From positions 1 to 64,000 of the forward strand of contig JAXLXY010000010.1 in NCBI GenBank assembly GCA_046327715.1: a stretch of 64,000 nucleotides of DNA, given 5' to 3'. The notes beneath the pieces are model-generated. The model did no database searches and had not been told where the DNA came from. It was given only the letters and a program-made list of their open reading frames with translations. Shown piece by piece: positions 9,248-17,530 of the stretch; the stretch's first letter is position 1, and each line of letters opens with the position of its first letter. The position numbers and the translations under genes are program-made. Origin of the DNA: JADJOM01 sp046327715. GTDB taxonomy: Bacteria > Gemmatimonadota > Gemmatimonadetes > Gemmatimonadales > GWC2-71-9.

Positions 9248-10252
9248 CTAGCCCGCCCGCGCGCCACAGGAGCGCCGCACGACCAGCGTCGTGGGCAACA
9301 TCTCACGGCGGGGGTCCTGCCCGGGCCGGCCCTGCAGTGCCGCCAGGAGCCAGTCCGTCGCGCGCCCGCCGAGCGCGCTGATATCCACGTGCACCGAGGT
9401 CAGCGCCGGATCCACGTAGCGCGCCATCGGAATGTCGTCGAACCCCGCCACCGCCACCTCCTCGGGCACCCGGACCCCGGCGTCCCGCAGGGCCGCCAGG
9501 GCGCCGATGGCCATGCCGTCGTTGGCCGCGAAGAGGGCCGTGGGCCGCCGGGGCAGGGCCAGCAGCCGCCGCGCCGCCGCGTGCCCCGCCGCCTCGCTGA
9601 AGTCGCCCGGCAGCTCGAGGGCGGGGTCGGCCTCGAGACCGCCGCCGGCCACCGCGGCCCGGTAGCCCCGCAGCCGCTCCGCCGCGTCGAAGTTCTGCTC
9701 CGCGCCACGGATGATGGCGATCCGCCGGTGTCCCTGTGCCGCGAGGTGGCCCACCATCGCCGCGGCGCCCTCGAAGTTCGCGATGCCCAGGCTGTCATAG
9801 CCCGCGTCCGACGGCGGGCAGTTGAGCAGCACCACCGGGAAGCGCTCCGGCAGCCCGCGGCGGCCTGCGCCGGCATCCATGTCCGGCGACATCACGATCA
9901 GGCCGTCCACCCGGCCCCGCATCGAGCGCAGGGCCGCCTCGAGCGGCCGTCCGCCATCCCGCGCGCTCGACACCAGCACATGGTACCCCTCCTGCTGGGC
10001 CCGCTGGTCGATGCCCCGGATGACTTCCGAGAAGAACTCGCCGTACAGGTCAGGGAGCAGGACGCCGAGCGTGTGGGTGCGGCTGGTGATCAGGCTGCGG
10101 GCCGCCCCATGGGGGCTGTAGCCCAGCTGCTGCGCCACCAGTTGCACCCGCTCCCGGGTCTCTTCCCGGACCAGGTCGCTGTCGTTGTAGACCCGGGAGA
10201 CGGTGGCAACGGACACCCCGGCCAGCCGGGCAACATCCTTGATAGTGGCCAT
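9248..10252 (-). CDS. LacI-family transcriptional regulator of the glycan operon
   Basis: This 334-residue regulator opens with the canonical LacI helix-turn-helix (TIKDVARLAGVSVATVSRVYND), followed by the hinge helix (YSPHGAARSLITSRTHTLGVLLPD). The rest is a periplasmic-binding-protein-like effector domain (GLIVMSPDMD, ALFAANDGMAIGALAALRDAG, VAGFDDIPMARYVDPALTSVH). The start is ATG at 10252. It is the first gene of the minus-strand operon, and a perfect LacI-type palindrome lies 118 bp upstream over the probable promoter, so autorepression and substrate-induced release are likely. The inducer is presumably the sugar imported by the downstream transporter. Confidence 0.95.
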   Translation of the reverse strand: MATIKDVARLAGVSVATVSRVYNDSDLVREETRERVQLVAQQLGYSPHGAARSLITSRTHTLGVLLPDLYGEFFSEVIRGIDQRAQQEGYHVLVSSARDGGRPLEAALRSMRGRVDGLIVMSPDMDAGAGRRGLPERFPVVLLNCPPSDAGYDSLGIANFEGAAAMVGHLAAQGHRRIAIIRGAEQNFDAAERLRGYRAAVAGGGLEADPALELPGDFSEAAGHAAARRLLALPRRPTALFAANDGMAIGALAALRDAGVRVPEEVAVAGFDDIPMARYVDPALTSVHVDISALGGRATDWLLAALQGRPGQDPRREMLPTTLVVRRSCGARAG

Positions 10253-10369
10253 GCGAGCGGCTCGGTGAGCCGGAAGCCCGAGACCGCACGTGATGGGTGC
10301 GGTGAGGCGGGCAGATCAATACGTCGCGATATGAAACGGGCTCCGACTGGCTTGTCGGTGCGAGGGGTA

Positions 10370-10402
10370 TGTAAACGTTTACATTTTCTCCAAATTTGTC
10401 AA
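10370..10402 (-). promoter_or_regulatory. LacI-type operator overlapping the lacI operon promoter
   Basis: Bases 10370-10383 read TGTAAACGTTTACA, a perfect 14-bp palindrome of the classic LacI/GalR kind. On the minus strand a perfect TTGACA lies at 10402-10397, and the palindrome begins 13 bp further on, so it covers the expected -10 region. A bound repressor would block RNA polymerase. I saw no second copy next to the receptor gene, which suggests one operator controls the whole operon. The plus-strand gene starting at 10477 is also close. Confidence 0.85.
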
Positions 10403-10442
10403 GATCCAGCAACGCTGGCCACCACCAGGGCACCGCTCACGC

Positions 10443-10448
10443 TACATT
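10443..10448 (+). promoter_or_regulatory. -10-like hexamer TACATT for the phosphodiesterase gene
   Basis: TACATT preceded by GC sits 28 nt before the ATG at 10477. The same CTACATT string occurs before the LVIVD gene at 31472, and related TAnnnT hexamers precede many genes of this window. No good -35 box is seen. Confidence 0.45.
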
Positions 10449-10476
10449 GGCCCCTCCCTTCTCCCCGATCCCAAGC

Positions 10477-11583
10477 ATGCCGCTGCCACCCGTCCGACAC
10501 CTGCTGCCCCTCCTCGCCTGCACACTCACCGCGAGCCTCGGCGCCCAGGCCACCCCGGATGCCCGAGTCATCCTCGTCACCTTCGACGGGATCCGCGCCG
10601 AGGACTTCTTCGGCGGCCTCGATACCATCGTGAGCGCGCGCGAGGAGGACAGCGGCATCTACGATCTCGAGCGGCTGCGCCGGGACTACTGGCGCGCCAC
10701 GCCCGAGGCCCGGCGACGGGCGGTGATGCCCTTCTTCTGGGATTCCCTCGCCCCGCAGGGCATGGTGTTCGGGGACGCCGCGCGAGGCAGCACCGTGCGC
10801 ATCACCAATCCCCACGGCTTCTCCGCGCCCGGCTACCAGGAGATCCTCACCGGACACGCCCAGCCCGACGTGACCAGCAACGACCAGCGCCGCTACCCGC
10901 ACCGCACGGTGCTCGAGCATGTCCGCGAGACGCTCCGCCTCCCGCCGGAGCGCGTGGCCGCGTTCACCTCCTGGGAGAACTTCCGGTACTACGTGGCGAG
11001 CCGGGACGGCGCCATCTTCGTCAACGCCGGGTACGACAGCATCCCGGCCGCCCTGCAGACCCCCATGATGGGACGGCTGCTCGGCCTCCAGCCCCGGGCG
11101 CTGGCACTCTGGGAGGGCAGCCGGCTCGACGCCTTCACCGGGGCCCTCGCGCTGGAATGGCTCCGGCGCCACGAGCCCCGCGTGATGTACCTGGCCTTCA
11201 ACGACACCGACGACCTCGCCCACAACCGCCGCTATGACCGGGTGCTCGACGCGCTGCACGCGCTCGATGGCTTTCTCCGCGAGCTGTGGCAGACCGTCGA
11301 GTCGCTGCCGGCCTACCGCGGGCGGACGACCCTGATCCTCACCACCGATCACGGCCGCGGTCACAGCCCCCGCGACTGGACCGATCACGGCGCGGACGTC
11401 CCGGGCTCGGAGACCATCTGGCTGGCGGTGATCGGCCCCCGGACGCCGGACCAGGGCGTCGTGGCCGGTGCCCAGGTCACCCAGGCCAGCATCGCCGCCA
11501 CGCTGCTCGAGTGCCTTGGGATGCCCGGTGCGGGCTGGAGCCCGGAGAGCGCGCCGCCGGTGCCGGGCGCGTGCGTACGGTGA
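10477..11583 (+). CDS. Secreted alkaline-phosphatase-superfamily phosphodiesterase
   Basis: The 368-residue product starts at ATG 10477 and has a signal peptide ending SLGAQA. VILVTFDGIRAEDFF supplies the first metal-binding Asp. FSAPGYQEILTGHAQPD holds the probable nucleophile Ser/Thr region. FNDTDDLAHNRRYDRVLDALHALD and LTTDHGRGHSPRDWTDHG provide the remaining metal-binding Asp and His residues of the type I phosphodiesterase/nucleotide pyrophosphatase/sulfatase fold. The leader suggests periplasmic action. It stands alone between the divergent lacI promoter and the dlt operon. The substrate cannot be read from sequence; phosphodiester, phosphoglycerol or phosphomonoester cleavage are all possible. 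Confidence 0.85.
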   Translation: MPLPPVRHLLPLLACTLTASLGAQATPDARVILVTFDGIRAEDFFGGLDTIVSAREEDSGIYDLERLRRDYWRATPEARRRAVMPFFWDSLAPQGMVFGDAARGSTVRITNPHGFSAPGYQEILTGHAQPDVTSNDQRRYPHRTVLEHVRETLRLPPERVAAFTSWENFRYYVASRDGAIFVNAGYDSIPAALQTPMMGRLLGLQPRALALWEGSRLDAFTGALALEWLRRHEPRVMYLAFNDTDDLAHNRRYDRVLDALHALDGFLRELWQTVESLPAYRGRTTLILTTDHGRGHSPRDWTDHGADVPGSETIWLAVIGPRTPDQGVVAGAQVTQASIAATLLECLGMPGAGWSPESAPPVPGACVR

Positions 11584-11789
11584 GACGCGTGACAACATGA
11601 CAGCTGGATGAATTGAGAGCGATTGTCTCGCAGCATCCACAGATCACAGCAGGTCTGCACGACACCCTGGCGCGAGGTCGTCAGCTAACCCGTTGCCGAG
11701 CGGGATTCATGAACGGTGCCTCCTGCGGTCCGCGACTTGCCGCAGAAGTGGCGCCGCCGCCGTTCCTGACCCCCCACGACGGATGATCC

Positions 11790-12044
11790 ATGACGATGTC
11801 GCTGTCCCTCGCCGATCGGGTGCTCGGCCGCCTTGCCGTTGTCGCCGAGACGGATGACGTCCGGACCGACCTCGAGCTCCCGCTGTACGCGGATCATGTG
11901 CTCGACTCGATGAAGACGGTGGAGCTCATCGTGGCCCTGGCGGAGGAATTCGGGCTCGATATCTCGCCGGCGGAGCTCGAGGCCGACACCTGGGCGACGC
12001 CGGCGCGGCTCATCGCCTGGATCGAGGAACGGGTGCCGGCGTGA
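11790..12044 (+). CDS. dltC: D-alanyl carrier protein DltC
   Basis: This 84-residue acyl-carrier-type protein has the phosphopantetheine site DSMKTVEL, with Ser40 as the attachment residue. In the Dlt pathway it receives D-alanine from DltA and hands it to the membrane step at DltB/DltD. ATG at 11790 gives the full length; ATG at 11796 is an alternative start that removes two residues. It is the first gene of a five-gene dlt operon in the order C-D-X-A-B, unlike the X-A-B-C-D order of Firmicutes. The stop is overlapped by the dltD GTG start (GTGA). Upstream, 11584-11789 holds no other gene and probably contains the promoter, which I could not pin down. Confidence 0.93.
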   Translation: MTMSLSLADRVLGRLAVVAETDDVRTDLELPLYADHVLDSMKTVELIVALAEEFGLDISPAELEADTWATPARLIAWIEERVPA

Positions 12045-13264
12045 GCCCGGCCGCCCCGAGCGCCGGGGTGGCTGGCGGACACCTGCGGGCCGCGGCCCTC
12101 GCCTTCCTGCTCTCCGCTGTGCTGGGCCTGCTGGCCCTCGTCACTGCCCGCCGCGCCATCGACCGACAGGTCGTGCCCCTGCTGCCCCGCGCCTTCGAGC
12201 AGAAGTCGATGGGGCTGGCCTTCCAGCGCCGGGCCCTCCAGCGCGACAGCATCGTCATGCTGTACGGGAGTTCCGAGCTCAACCAGTCCGTGCCGTACCG
12301 CGCGGGCGACTGGTTCCGCTCGGCGCCGACCGGCTTCCGGGTGGTCCCCGTGGGGCGGAAGGGCACGCTGCCCATCCACCATGCCCAGTCCTTCTACGCC
12401 CTCGGCGAGGCGCTGCGGGGCAGGCACGTGGTGCTCGAGGTTGCCCCCAACGTGCTGTCCCACCCCGACGGGTTCTTCACCCGGGGGATGTTCGCCGGGA
12501 ACTTCTCGCCGCTCGCCGCCGGGACCGTCGCGTGGGGCCCGCCCGACGATTCGCTGGGGCGCCGCATCGCGCGGCGGATCCTGGACTTTCCCGAGGCCTA
12601 CGAGGCGGACCCCCTGCTCCAGTTCGGGCTCGAGACGGTGGCGATGGGGCGGCCGGGCGACCGCGCGTTCGCCGCGCTGTTCCGTCCGCTCGGGCGCCTG
12701 CAGGGCGCGGTGCTTGGCCTCGAGGATGAACTTCGTCTCTGGGGCGCGGGATGGGTGGCCCGGCGCAAGCGTCTCCAGCCCGCCGCCGCCGCGGGCCCGC
12801 CCGACTGGCCCGCCCTGGCCGCCACCGCGGAGTCGCTCTACCGCCCGCAGGCTGCGTCCAACCCCTTCGGGATCGAGGACCGGTACTTCCTGGCCCGCCG
12901 GGAGTACTTCGAATCCAAGCGCTCCCACGCGCCCCCGGTGCCGAACCTCGATACCCTCCCCGCCTGGCAGGACCTGGAGATCGAGCTCGACCTGCTGGTG
13001 CGGGCCGGCGCGCGGCCCCTGGTGGTGAATGTCCCCTACATGGGGCGGCTGATGGATTACCGGGGGTCGACGTCAGAGGAGCGCCAGCAGTTCTACGATC
13101 ACCTGCGTGCCGCCTGTGACCGGCGCGGCATCCCCGTGGTCACGTTCGAGGAACACGACATGGACCAGTGGTTCCTCCGGGATGACGGCGGACACCAGTC
13201 GCCCAAGGGGTGGGTCTACACCAACCAGGCGCTCGACGCCTTCTACCATGACCGCCTCCGGTAG
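12041..13264 (+). CDS. dltD: D-alanyl transfer protein DltD
   Basis: The 407-residue product starts at GTG 12041, overlapping dltC. One N-terminal membrane helix spans about residues 15-36. The catalytic SGNH-like signature GSSEL lies at residues 76-80, and the DDGGHQSPKGW motif near the C-terminus supplies the Asp-x-x-His pair. The extracytoplasmic domain completes D-alanine transfer from DltB/DltX to the acceptor. Length and motif order match the DltD family, whose members are usually about 390-430 residues. The 3' end overlaps dltX by 17 bp. In a diderm without evident teichoic acid genes here, the acceptor is unknown. Confidence 0.93.
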   Translation: MSPAAPSAGVAGGHLRAAALAFLLSAVLGLLALVTARRAIDRQVVPLLPRAFEQKSMGLAFQRRALQRDSIVMLYGSSELNQSVPYRAGDWFRSAPTGFRVVPVGRKGTLPIHHAQSFYALGEALRGRHVVLEVAPNVLSHPDGFFTRGMFAGNFSPLAAGTVAWGPPDDSLGRRIARRILDFPEAYEADPLLQFGLETVAMGRPGDRAFAALFRPLGRLQGAVLGLEDELRLWGAGWVARRKRLQPAAAAGPPDWPALAATAESLYRPQAASNPFGIEDRYFLARREYFESKRSHAPPVPNLDTLPAWQDLEIELDLLVRAGARPLVVNVPYMGRLMDYRGSTSEERQQFYDHLRAACDRRGIPVVTFEEHDMDQWFLRDDGGHQSPKGWVYTNQALDAFYHDRLR

Positions 13265-13382
13265 TCCCCGGGCCCGCTTCGCGGCACGCCTCGCCTTCTA
13301 CCTCGCGGTCCAGCTGGGGCTGCTGGCGATGGCGGTGCTCCACGCCTTCGACACGCCCAGTTTCATCTATCAGGCCTTCTGA
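13248..13382 (+). CDS. dltX: DltX, small membrane peptide of the D-alanylation complex
   Basis: This 44-residue peptide starts at ATG 13248, inside the end of dltD, and stops 2 bp before dltA. It has a single membrane helix (AFYLAVQLGLLAMAVLHAF) and ends TPSFIYQAF, which matches the C-terminal F-I-Y-x-x-F signature of DltX. In studied Firmicutes that C-terminus enters the DltB funnel and carries D-alanine between DltC and DltD. Short length, membrane topology, C-terminal motif and dlt context agree, and it would be easy for automatic annotation to miss. Confidence 0.88.
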   Translation: MTASGSPRARFAARLAFYLAVQLGLLAMAVLHAFDTPSFIYQAF

Positions 13383-13384
13383 GC

Positions 13385-14842
13385 ATGGATCTCATCGCGC
13401 GGATCGAGCGCCGGGGCCGCGAGACCCCGGACCGGGTGGCGCACCGGAGCGGCACACGTTCCCTGACCTGGGGTGAGCTGCTGCGCCGCTCGCGGACCCT
13501 CGCGGCATGGCTCGCCGCCCACCTCCCCGATGACGCCTCCCCGGTGGTGGTCCGCGGGCACAAGGAACCGGAGATGCTGGTGGCGTTCCTTGCCTGCGCC
13601 CGGACCCGCCACCCGTACGTCCCGCTCGACACCGGCCTGCCCACCGCGCGCGCCGAGCGGATCGTGGCGCTGGCCCGCGCGCCGCTCACCCTGGAACCGG
13701 AACGGATCGCTGACCTCTCCGCCGGCGACCATGGCGAGCCCCCGGCCCGCGCGGTGGGCCCTGACGACCTGCACTACATCATGTTCACCTCCGGCTCCAC
13801 CGGCGACCCGAAAGGCGTCCCCATCACGCGCGGCAACCTGGAGCACTTCCTGGCCTGGATGATGGCGGAACAGCGGCCGGCGGACGGGGGCACCTGGCTC
13901 AACCAGTGCATCTTCGGCTTCGACGTCTCCCACATGGACACCTACCTCTGCCTCCTGACCGGGGGCACCCTGGTGAGCGTGACCAAGGAGCAGGTGGCCG
14001 ACCTCAAGCAGCTCTTCGCCATGCTCGGGAGCTCCGGCGTGACGGAGTGGGTGTCCACGCCGGCCTTCGCGCAGCTCTGCCTCGTGGAACGGAAGTTCGC
14101 CCGGGCGATGCTGCCGGAGGTGCGCAAGTTCCTCTTCTGCGGCGAGGCGCTGCCGCCGGACACCGTGACCCAGCTCCTGGATCGCTTTCCCGGGGCGGAG
14201 GTGTGGAACACCTACGGCCCCACCGAGGCCACCATCGCCACGACCTCGATCCGGGTGGACCGCGAGGTGGTGGCGCGGTACGCGCCGCTCCCGATCGGGC
14301 GGCCGATGCTCGGCAGCCGGGTGGTGATCCTCGACGCCGAGCGGCGCCCGGTGCCGGATGGCGAGCGGGGCGAGATCGTCATCGCCGGTCCCAACGTGAG
14401 CCCGGGGTACCTGCACCGTCCCGACCTCACCGAGAAGGCCTTCTTCCGGTTCGAGGGCGCGCCGGCCTACCGCACCGGCGACTGGGGGCACGTCCGTGAC
14501 GGCCTGCTGTTCTGCGAGGGCCGGATGGATTTCCAGGTGAAGCTGCACGGGCACCGCATCGAGCTGGGCGACATCGAGGCCAACCTCTGCGCCCTGCCCG
14601 GGGTGACCGGCGCAGCCGTGCTGCCCGTGGAGAAGGACGGCCGGGTCGACGCCCTGGCGGCGTACGTGATGCTGGCCGGCGCGCCCGCGGGCACCGACCG
14701 GGAGAAGGCCAACCGCCTGAGGGAGGCGCTCACCGCCCGCGTACCCGCGTACATGGTGCCGCGGAAGTTCCTGTTCGTGGAGGCGTTCCCCATGACGCCG
14801 AACGGCAAGATCGACCGCAAGGCGCTCGCGGCCCGCCCATGA
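13385..14842 (+). CDS. dltA: D-alanine--D-alanyl carrier protein ligase DltA
   Basis: The 485-residue adenylate-forming enzyme activates D-alanine and loads it on DltC in the cytoplasm. The ATP-binding P-loop signature is FTSGSTGDPKGVP. Further core motifs are NTYGPTEATIA, YRTGDWG, GRMDFQVKLHGHRIELGDIE and the catalytic C-terminal lysine in NGKIDRKAL. The aspartate in CIFGFDVSHMD fits the amino-acid-binding pocket of DltA-type domains. Start ATG 13385 follows the dltX stop immediately, and the stop overlaps dltB (ATGA). Confidence 0.95.
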   Translation: MDLIARIERRGRETPDRVAHRSGTRSLTWGELLRRSRTLAAWLAAHLPDDASPVVVRGHKEPEMLVAFLACARTRHPYVPLDTGLPTARAERIVALARAPLTLEPERIADLSAGDHGEPPARAVGPDDLHYIMFTSGSTGDPKGVPITRGNLEHFLAWMMAEQRPADGGTWLNQCIFGFDVSHMDTYLCLLTGGTLVSVTKEQVADLKQLFAMLGSSGVTEWVSTPAFAQLCLVERKFARAMLPEVRKFLFCGEALPPDTVTQLLDRFPGAEVWNTYGPTEATIATTSIRVDREVVARYAPLPIGRPMLGSRVVILDAERRPVPDGERGEIVIAGPNVSPGYLHRPDLTEKAFFRFEGAPAYRTGDWGHVRDGLLFCEGRMDFQVKLHGHRIELGDIEANLCALPGVTGAAVLPVEKDGRVDALAAYVMLAGAPAGTDREKANRLREALTARVPAYMVPRKFLFVEAFPMTPNGKIDRKALAARP

Positions 14843-16035
14843 CGCCGTACGCCTCGTTCAGCTACTTCGCGCTGGTGGCGCTGCTGGTGGCGCCGGCCGC
14901 CTGGCTCGGCTGGCGCGGGCGGCCTGCGGGGCGCTGGGTCCTCGCCAGCGCGCTGCTCATGCTGGTGGTGCATCACGCGCCGAGCCACAACCTCGTGCCC
15001 GGCCTGGGCCAGGCCAGGGACCTCTGGGTGGTGCTGGCGTTCGGGGCCTGGCAGTGGTTCCTCGCCCGGTGGCTGCTCGCCGGCGGGGGGAAGAAGGCGC
15101 CCGCATGGCGCTTCCGCACGGCGCTCGGCCTCGCGCTCCTCCCGCTGATCGCGGTGAAGCTCGCGCCGGTGCTCGCCCCCGGGTCGCGCCTCGGTTTCCT
15201 CGGCATCTCGTACGTCTGCTTCCGGGCGCTCGACGTGCTCTTCGCCGTGCGGGACGGCCTGGTCACCACCCTCGCCCCCGGGGCGTACACCGCCTTCGTG
15301 GCCTTCTTCCCCACGGTCTCCTCCGGGCCGATCGACCGCTTCCGCCGCTTCCTCAAGGACTATGAGGCCCCGCGCCCCCGGGAACAGCTGCTCGCCGACC
15401 TGGACCACGCCGCGTGGCAGCTCCACCTCGGCCTGCTGTCCAAGTTCATCGTCGCCGCGCTGGTCAAGCAGTACTGGATGGACCCGGCGGGCAAGCTCCA
15501 TGACCTCGCCGGGATGGCGTCGTACATGTACGCCTACAGCGCGTACCTCTTCTTCGATTTTGCCGGGTACAGCGCCATCGCCATCGCGATCAGTCATGCC
15601 TGCGGCATCCGGATCCCCGCCAACTTCAACCGGCCCTATCTGGCCACCAGCATCCAGGACTTCTGGAACCGCTGGCACATCAGCCTCTCCACCTGGTTCC
15701 GCGACCAGATCTACATGCGGTTCCTGCTCGCCAACACCAAGGCGGGCTGGGTGAAGGACAAGCAGCTCGCCGCGTCGGCGGGGTTCGGGATCACGTTCCT
15801 GCTGATGGGATTGTGGCACGGGATCGCGTGGCACTACGTGCTTTACGGGCTCTACCATGCCGCGCTGCTCTCCGGGCACGGGTATCTCGGGCGGGCGCTC
15901 AAGGACCGGCCCTTCACCCGGGGGCGAGCGTGGACCGTCGCGAGCTGGTTCCTGACCTTCAACCTGGTCTGCTTCGGCTTCCTCCTCTTTTCGGGACACC
16001 TGACCGCCCCGGGCCGGCCGGGACTGCCGCGCTGA
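14839..16035 (+). CDS. dltB: MBOAT D-alanine transferase DltB
   Basis: This 398-residue polytopic membrane protein has about 11 hydrophobic segments. MBOAT landmarks include FFPTVSSGPIDRFRRF, YLFFDFAGYSAIAIAIS, NRWHISLSTWFRDQIY and the catalytic histidine region MGLWHGIAWHYVLYG. DltB moves D-alanine from DltC across the membrane. The start overlaps dltA by 4 bp. Its last 77 bp overlap, tail to tail, the end of the minus-strand membrane gene at 15959-17041, so both C-termini share the same DNA. Confidence 0.95.
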   Translation: MTPYASFSYFALVALLVAPAAWLGWRGRPAGRWVLASALLMLVVHHAPSHNLVPGLGQARDLWVVLAFGAWQWFLARWLLAGGGKKAPAWRFRTALGLALLPLIAVKLAPVLAPGSRLGFLGISYVCFRALDVLFAVRDGLVTTLAPGAYTAFVAFFPTVSSGPIDRFRRFLKDYEAPRPREQLLADLDHAAWQLHLGLLSKFIVAALVKQYWMDPAGKLHDLAGMASYMYAYSAYLFFDFAGYSAIAIAISHACGIRIPANFNRPYLATSIQDFWNRWHISLSTWFRDQIYMRFLLANTKAGWVKDKQLAASAGFGITFLLMGLWHGIAWHYVLYGLYHAALLSGHGYLGRALKDRPFTRGRAWTVASWFLTFNLVCFGFLLFSGHLTAPGRPGLPR

Positions 16036-17041
16036 GGCGCCGCAGCCCCGGCGTGGCCCACCACGCCACCACCAGCAGGAATCCCACCCGCAGAGCCACC
16101 CCGGCGGCCGGCCCGCCCCGCAGCGCCGCCGCCATGTGCGGGCCTGCAAACCAGTAGAACAACCCCGCGCTCACCACCGACAGCACCCGGATCACCCGCA
16201 CCACGCCGGGCCGCAGCGCGCCCACGCACAGGAGCGCGGTCGCCCACGAGAGGGCCACCCCGCCCAGCACCTGGCCGTAGGCGCGCCACGGGGTCACTGG
16301 CCCCGGATCGGGCAGCAGGCCGAAGGCCACGATGAGGCCGGGAAACCCCGCGACGAAGAGGCCGGCAGGGGTGCGGAGCCAGCGGACGCCTTCCCGGCTC
16401 CCCCCGCCGAGCCCCACCAGCGCCTCCTCTGGCGCCCGGTCCACGCAGCCGACGGTGGTGCAGCGGACGCAGGGGTGGCAGCGGGTGTCGCCCAGGTCGA
16501 GCAGCGGGGCGTGGCCGTACAGCCGCTCCACCGGCAGCACCGGGCAGAGGGCGTTGCAGAAGCCGGCCTTGGCGGGTCGCGTCCGGCCCATGAGCCAGGC
16601 CAGCCCGCCGAGCGCCAGCAGGACTCCGATCATCGCCCCCCCGTCGTACTCGAGCAGTACCCGCCGGGCGGGGATGATCCCGAGGAGCAGGAGGATGCCG
16701 AGCGCATTCACGCGATCGCCCGCGGCGCGGCCGAGCGAGGGGGGCTCGCCGGCTGGGGCGCCGAGAAGGTCGAGGGTGGCGAGCGGGCAGGCGGCGCGCC
16801 ACAGCGATGGCGAGAGCAGGAAGGTCAGGGGGAGGAGCGGGATGACCACGGCCCACAGCAGGTGGAGCGTCCGGGCGGGCGCGAACTGCAGGCCGGCGAG
16901 CACCGCCGCGAAGCCGAGGAGCCCCGGCCAGCGGAGCCAATGGCGCCAGGGATTGGGGCGCGGCCGGCCCGGGGCGGGGTCGGCGAGGGGGAGGGAGCGC
17001 ATGAAGGGGGTACAGTGCGCCACCGGCGATGAAGGTGGCAT
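15959..17041 (-). CDS. Polytopic membrane protein with NapH/CcoG-like cysteine clusters
   Basis: The product has about 360 residues from ATG 17041; ATG at 17002 (MRSLPLADP) is an equally credible start. Several hydrophobic helices alternate with two cysteine groups, FCNALCPVLPVERLYG and CHPCVRCTTVGC. These resemble the iron-sulfur segments of NapH, NosR and CcoG membrane electron-transfer proteins, although the second group has CxxCxxCx4C spacing rather than the usual CxxCxxCxxxCP. An electron-transfer or redox-sensing role is inferred, not shown. It is divergent from the XRE regulator at 17116 and shares that promoter region, so the regulator may control it. The 3' end overlaps dltB by 77 bp. 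Confidence 0.7.
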   Translation of the reverse strand: MPPSSPVAHCTPFMRSLPLADPAPGRPRPNPWRHWLRWPGLLGFAAVLAGLQFAPARTLHLLWAVVIPLLPLTFLLSPSLWRAACPLATLDLLGAPAGEPPSLGRAAGDRVNALGILLLLGIIPARRVLLEYDGGAMIGVLLALGGLAWLMGRTRPAKAGFCNALCPVLPVERLYGHAPLLDLGDTRCHPCVRCTTVGCVDRAPEEALVGLGGGSREGVRWLRTPAGLFVAGFPGLIVAFGLLPDPGPVTPWRAYGQVLGGVALSWATALLCVGALRPGVVRVIRVLSVVSAGLFYWFAGPHMAAALRGGPAAGVALRVGFLLVVAWWATPGLRRLSAAVPAGPGRSGVPKRGGSRSRPG

Positions 17042-17095
17042 GAGGCACCCGTGAATCGGGGTGGCCACGGTAGGGCTTGCGGGAGCTGTGTGTAG

Positions 17096-17115
17096 TGTGT
17101 AGTATCTACTACACA
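17096..17115. promoter_or_regulatory. Palindromic operator abutting the XRE regulator start codon
   Basis: Two perfect 9-bp arms, TGTGTAGTA and TACTACACA, flank a TC centre at 17096-17115. The next base is the A of the ATG at 17116. A -10-like TAGTAT lies inside it at 17100-17105, with TTGCGG at 17077-17082 giving a 17-bp spacer. Transcription would start within 2-4 nt of the ATG, so the mRNA is probably leaderless or nearly so. Binding there would block both promoter and start, typical of autorepression by an XRE protein. Confidence 0.8.
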
Positions 17116-17472
17116 ATGCCTGCAGATTTCGGTGAGTTCGTCCGCCAGCAGCGGGAAGGGCTGCGCGCCGGGGATCCCCGGTTCTCGGTGCGGCAGGTGG
17201 CCGCCCGGGTGGGGCTCGAGCCCTCGTACCTCAGCAAGATCGAGCGCGGCGAGCAGCCGCCCCCCTCCGAGGCATCCATCCGCGCCCTCGCGGAGGACCT
17301 GGGGACGGACCCGGACCTGCTGCTGGCGCTGGCGGGGAAGATCAGCTCGGACCTGCAGAGGATCATCCTCAAGCGGCCCCAGCTCTTCGCCGAGCTGCTC
17401 CGGGACCTGCGGCACCTTCCGGATCACGCGGTGCTCCGGCTGGTGCGGGAGGTCCGGGATGGCCAGTGGTAG
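17116..17472 (+). CDS. XRE-family helix-turn-helix regulator
   Basis: The 118-residue product has an N-terminal Cro/CI-type HTH: FVRQQREGLRAGDPRFSVRQVAARVGLEPSYLSKIERGEQ, residues about 8-48. A second helical part carries DLGTDPDLLLALAGKISSDLQRIIL. The ATG at 17116 is preferred because a 20-bp palindrome ends at 17115; an in-frame ATG at 17077 would put the operator inside the gene. It lies divergent to the cysteine-rich membrane protein and 58 bp before the unknown gene at 17531. It probably represses itself and possibly the divergent gene. Confidence 0.88.
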   Translation: MPADFGEFVRQQREGLRAGDPRFSVRQVAARVGLEPSYLSKIERGEQPPPSEASIRALAEDLGTDPDLLLALAGKISSDLQRIILKRPQLFAELLRDLRHLPDHAVLRLVREVRDGQW

Positions 17473-17530
17473 CGGGACTCCGGCGGCCGGGGTGGCCGCG
17501 GAGCGCAGGGAAGACCATCAGGGAGGTTCC

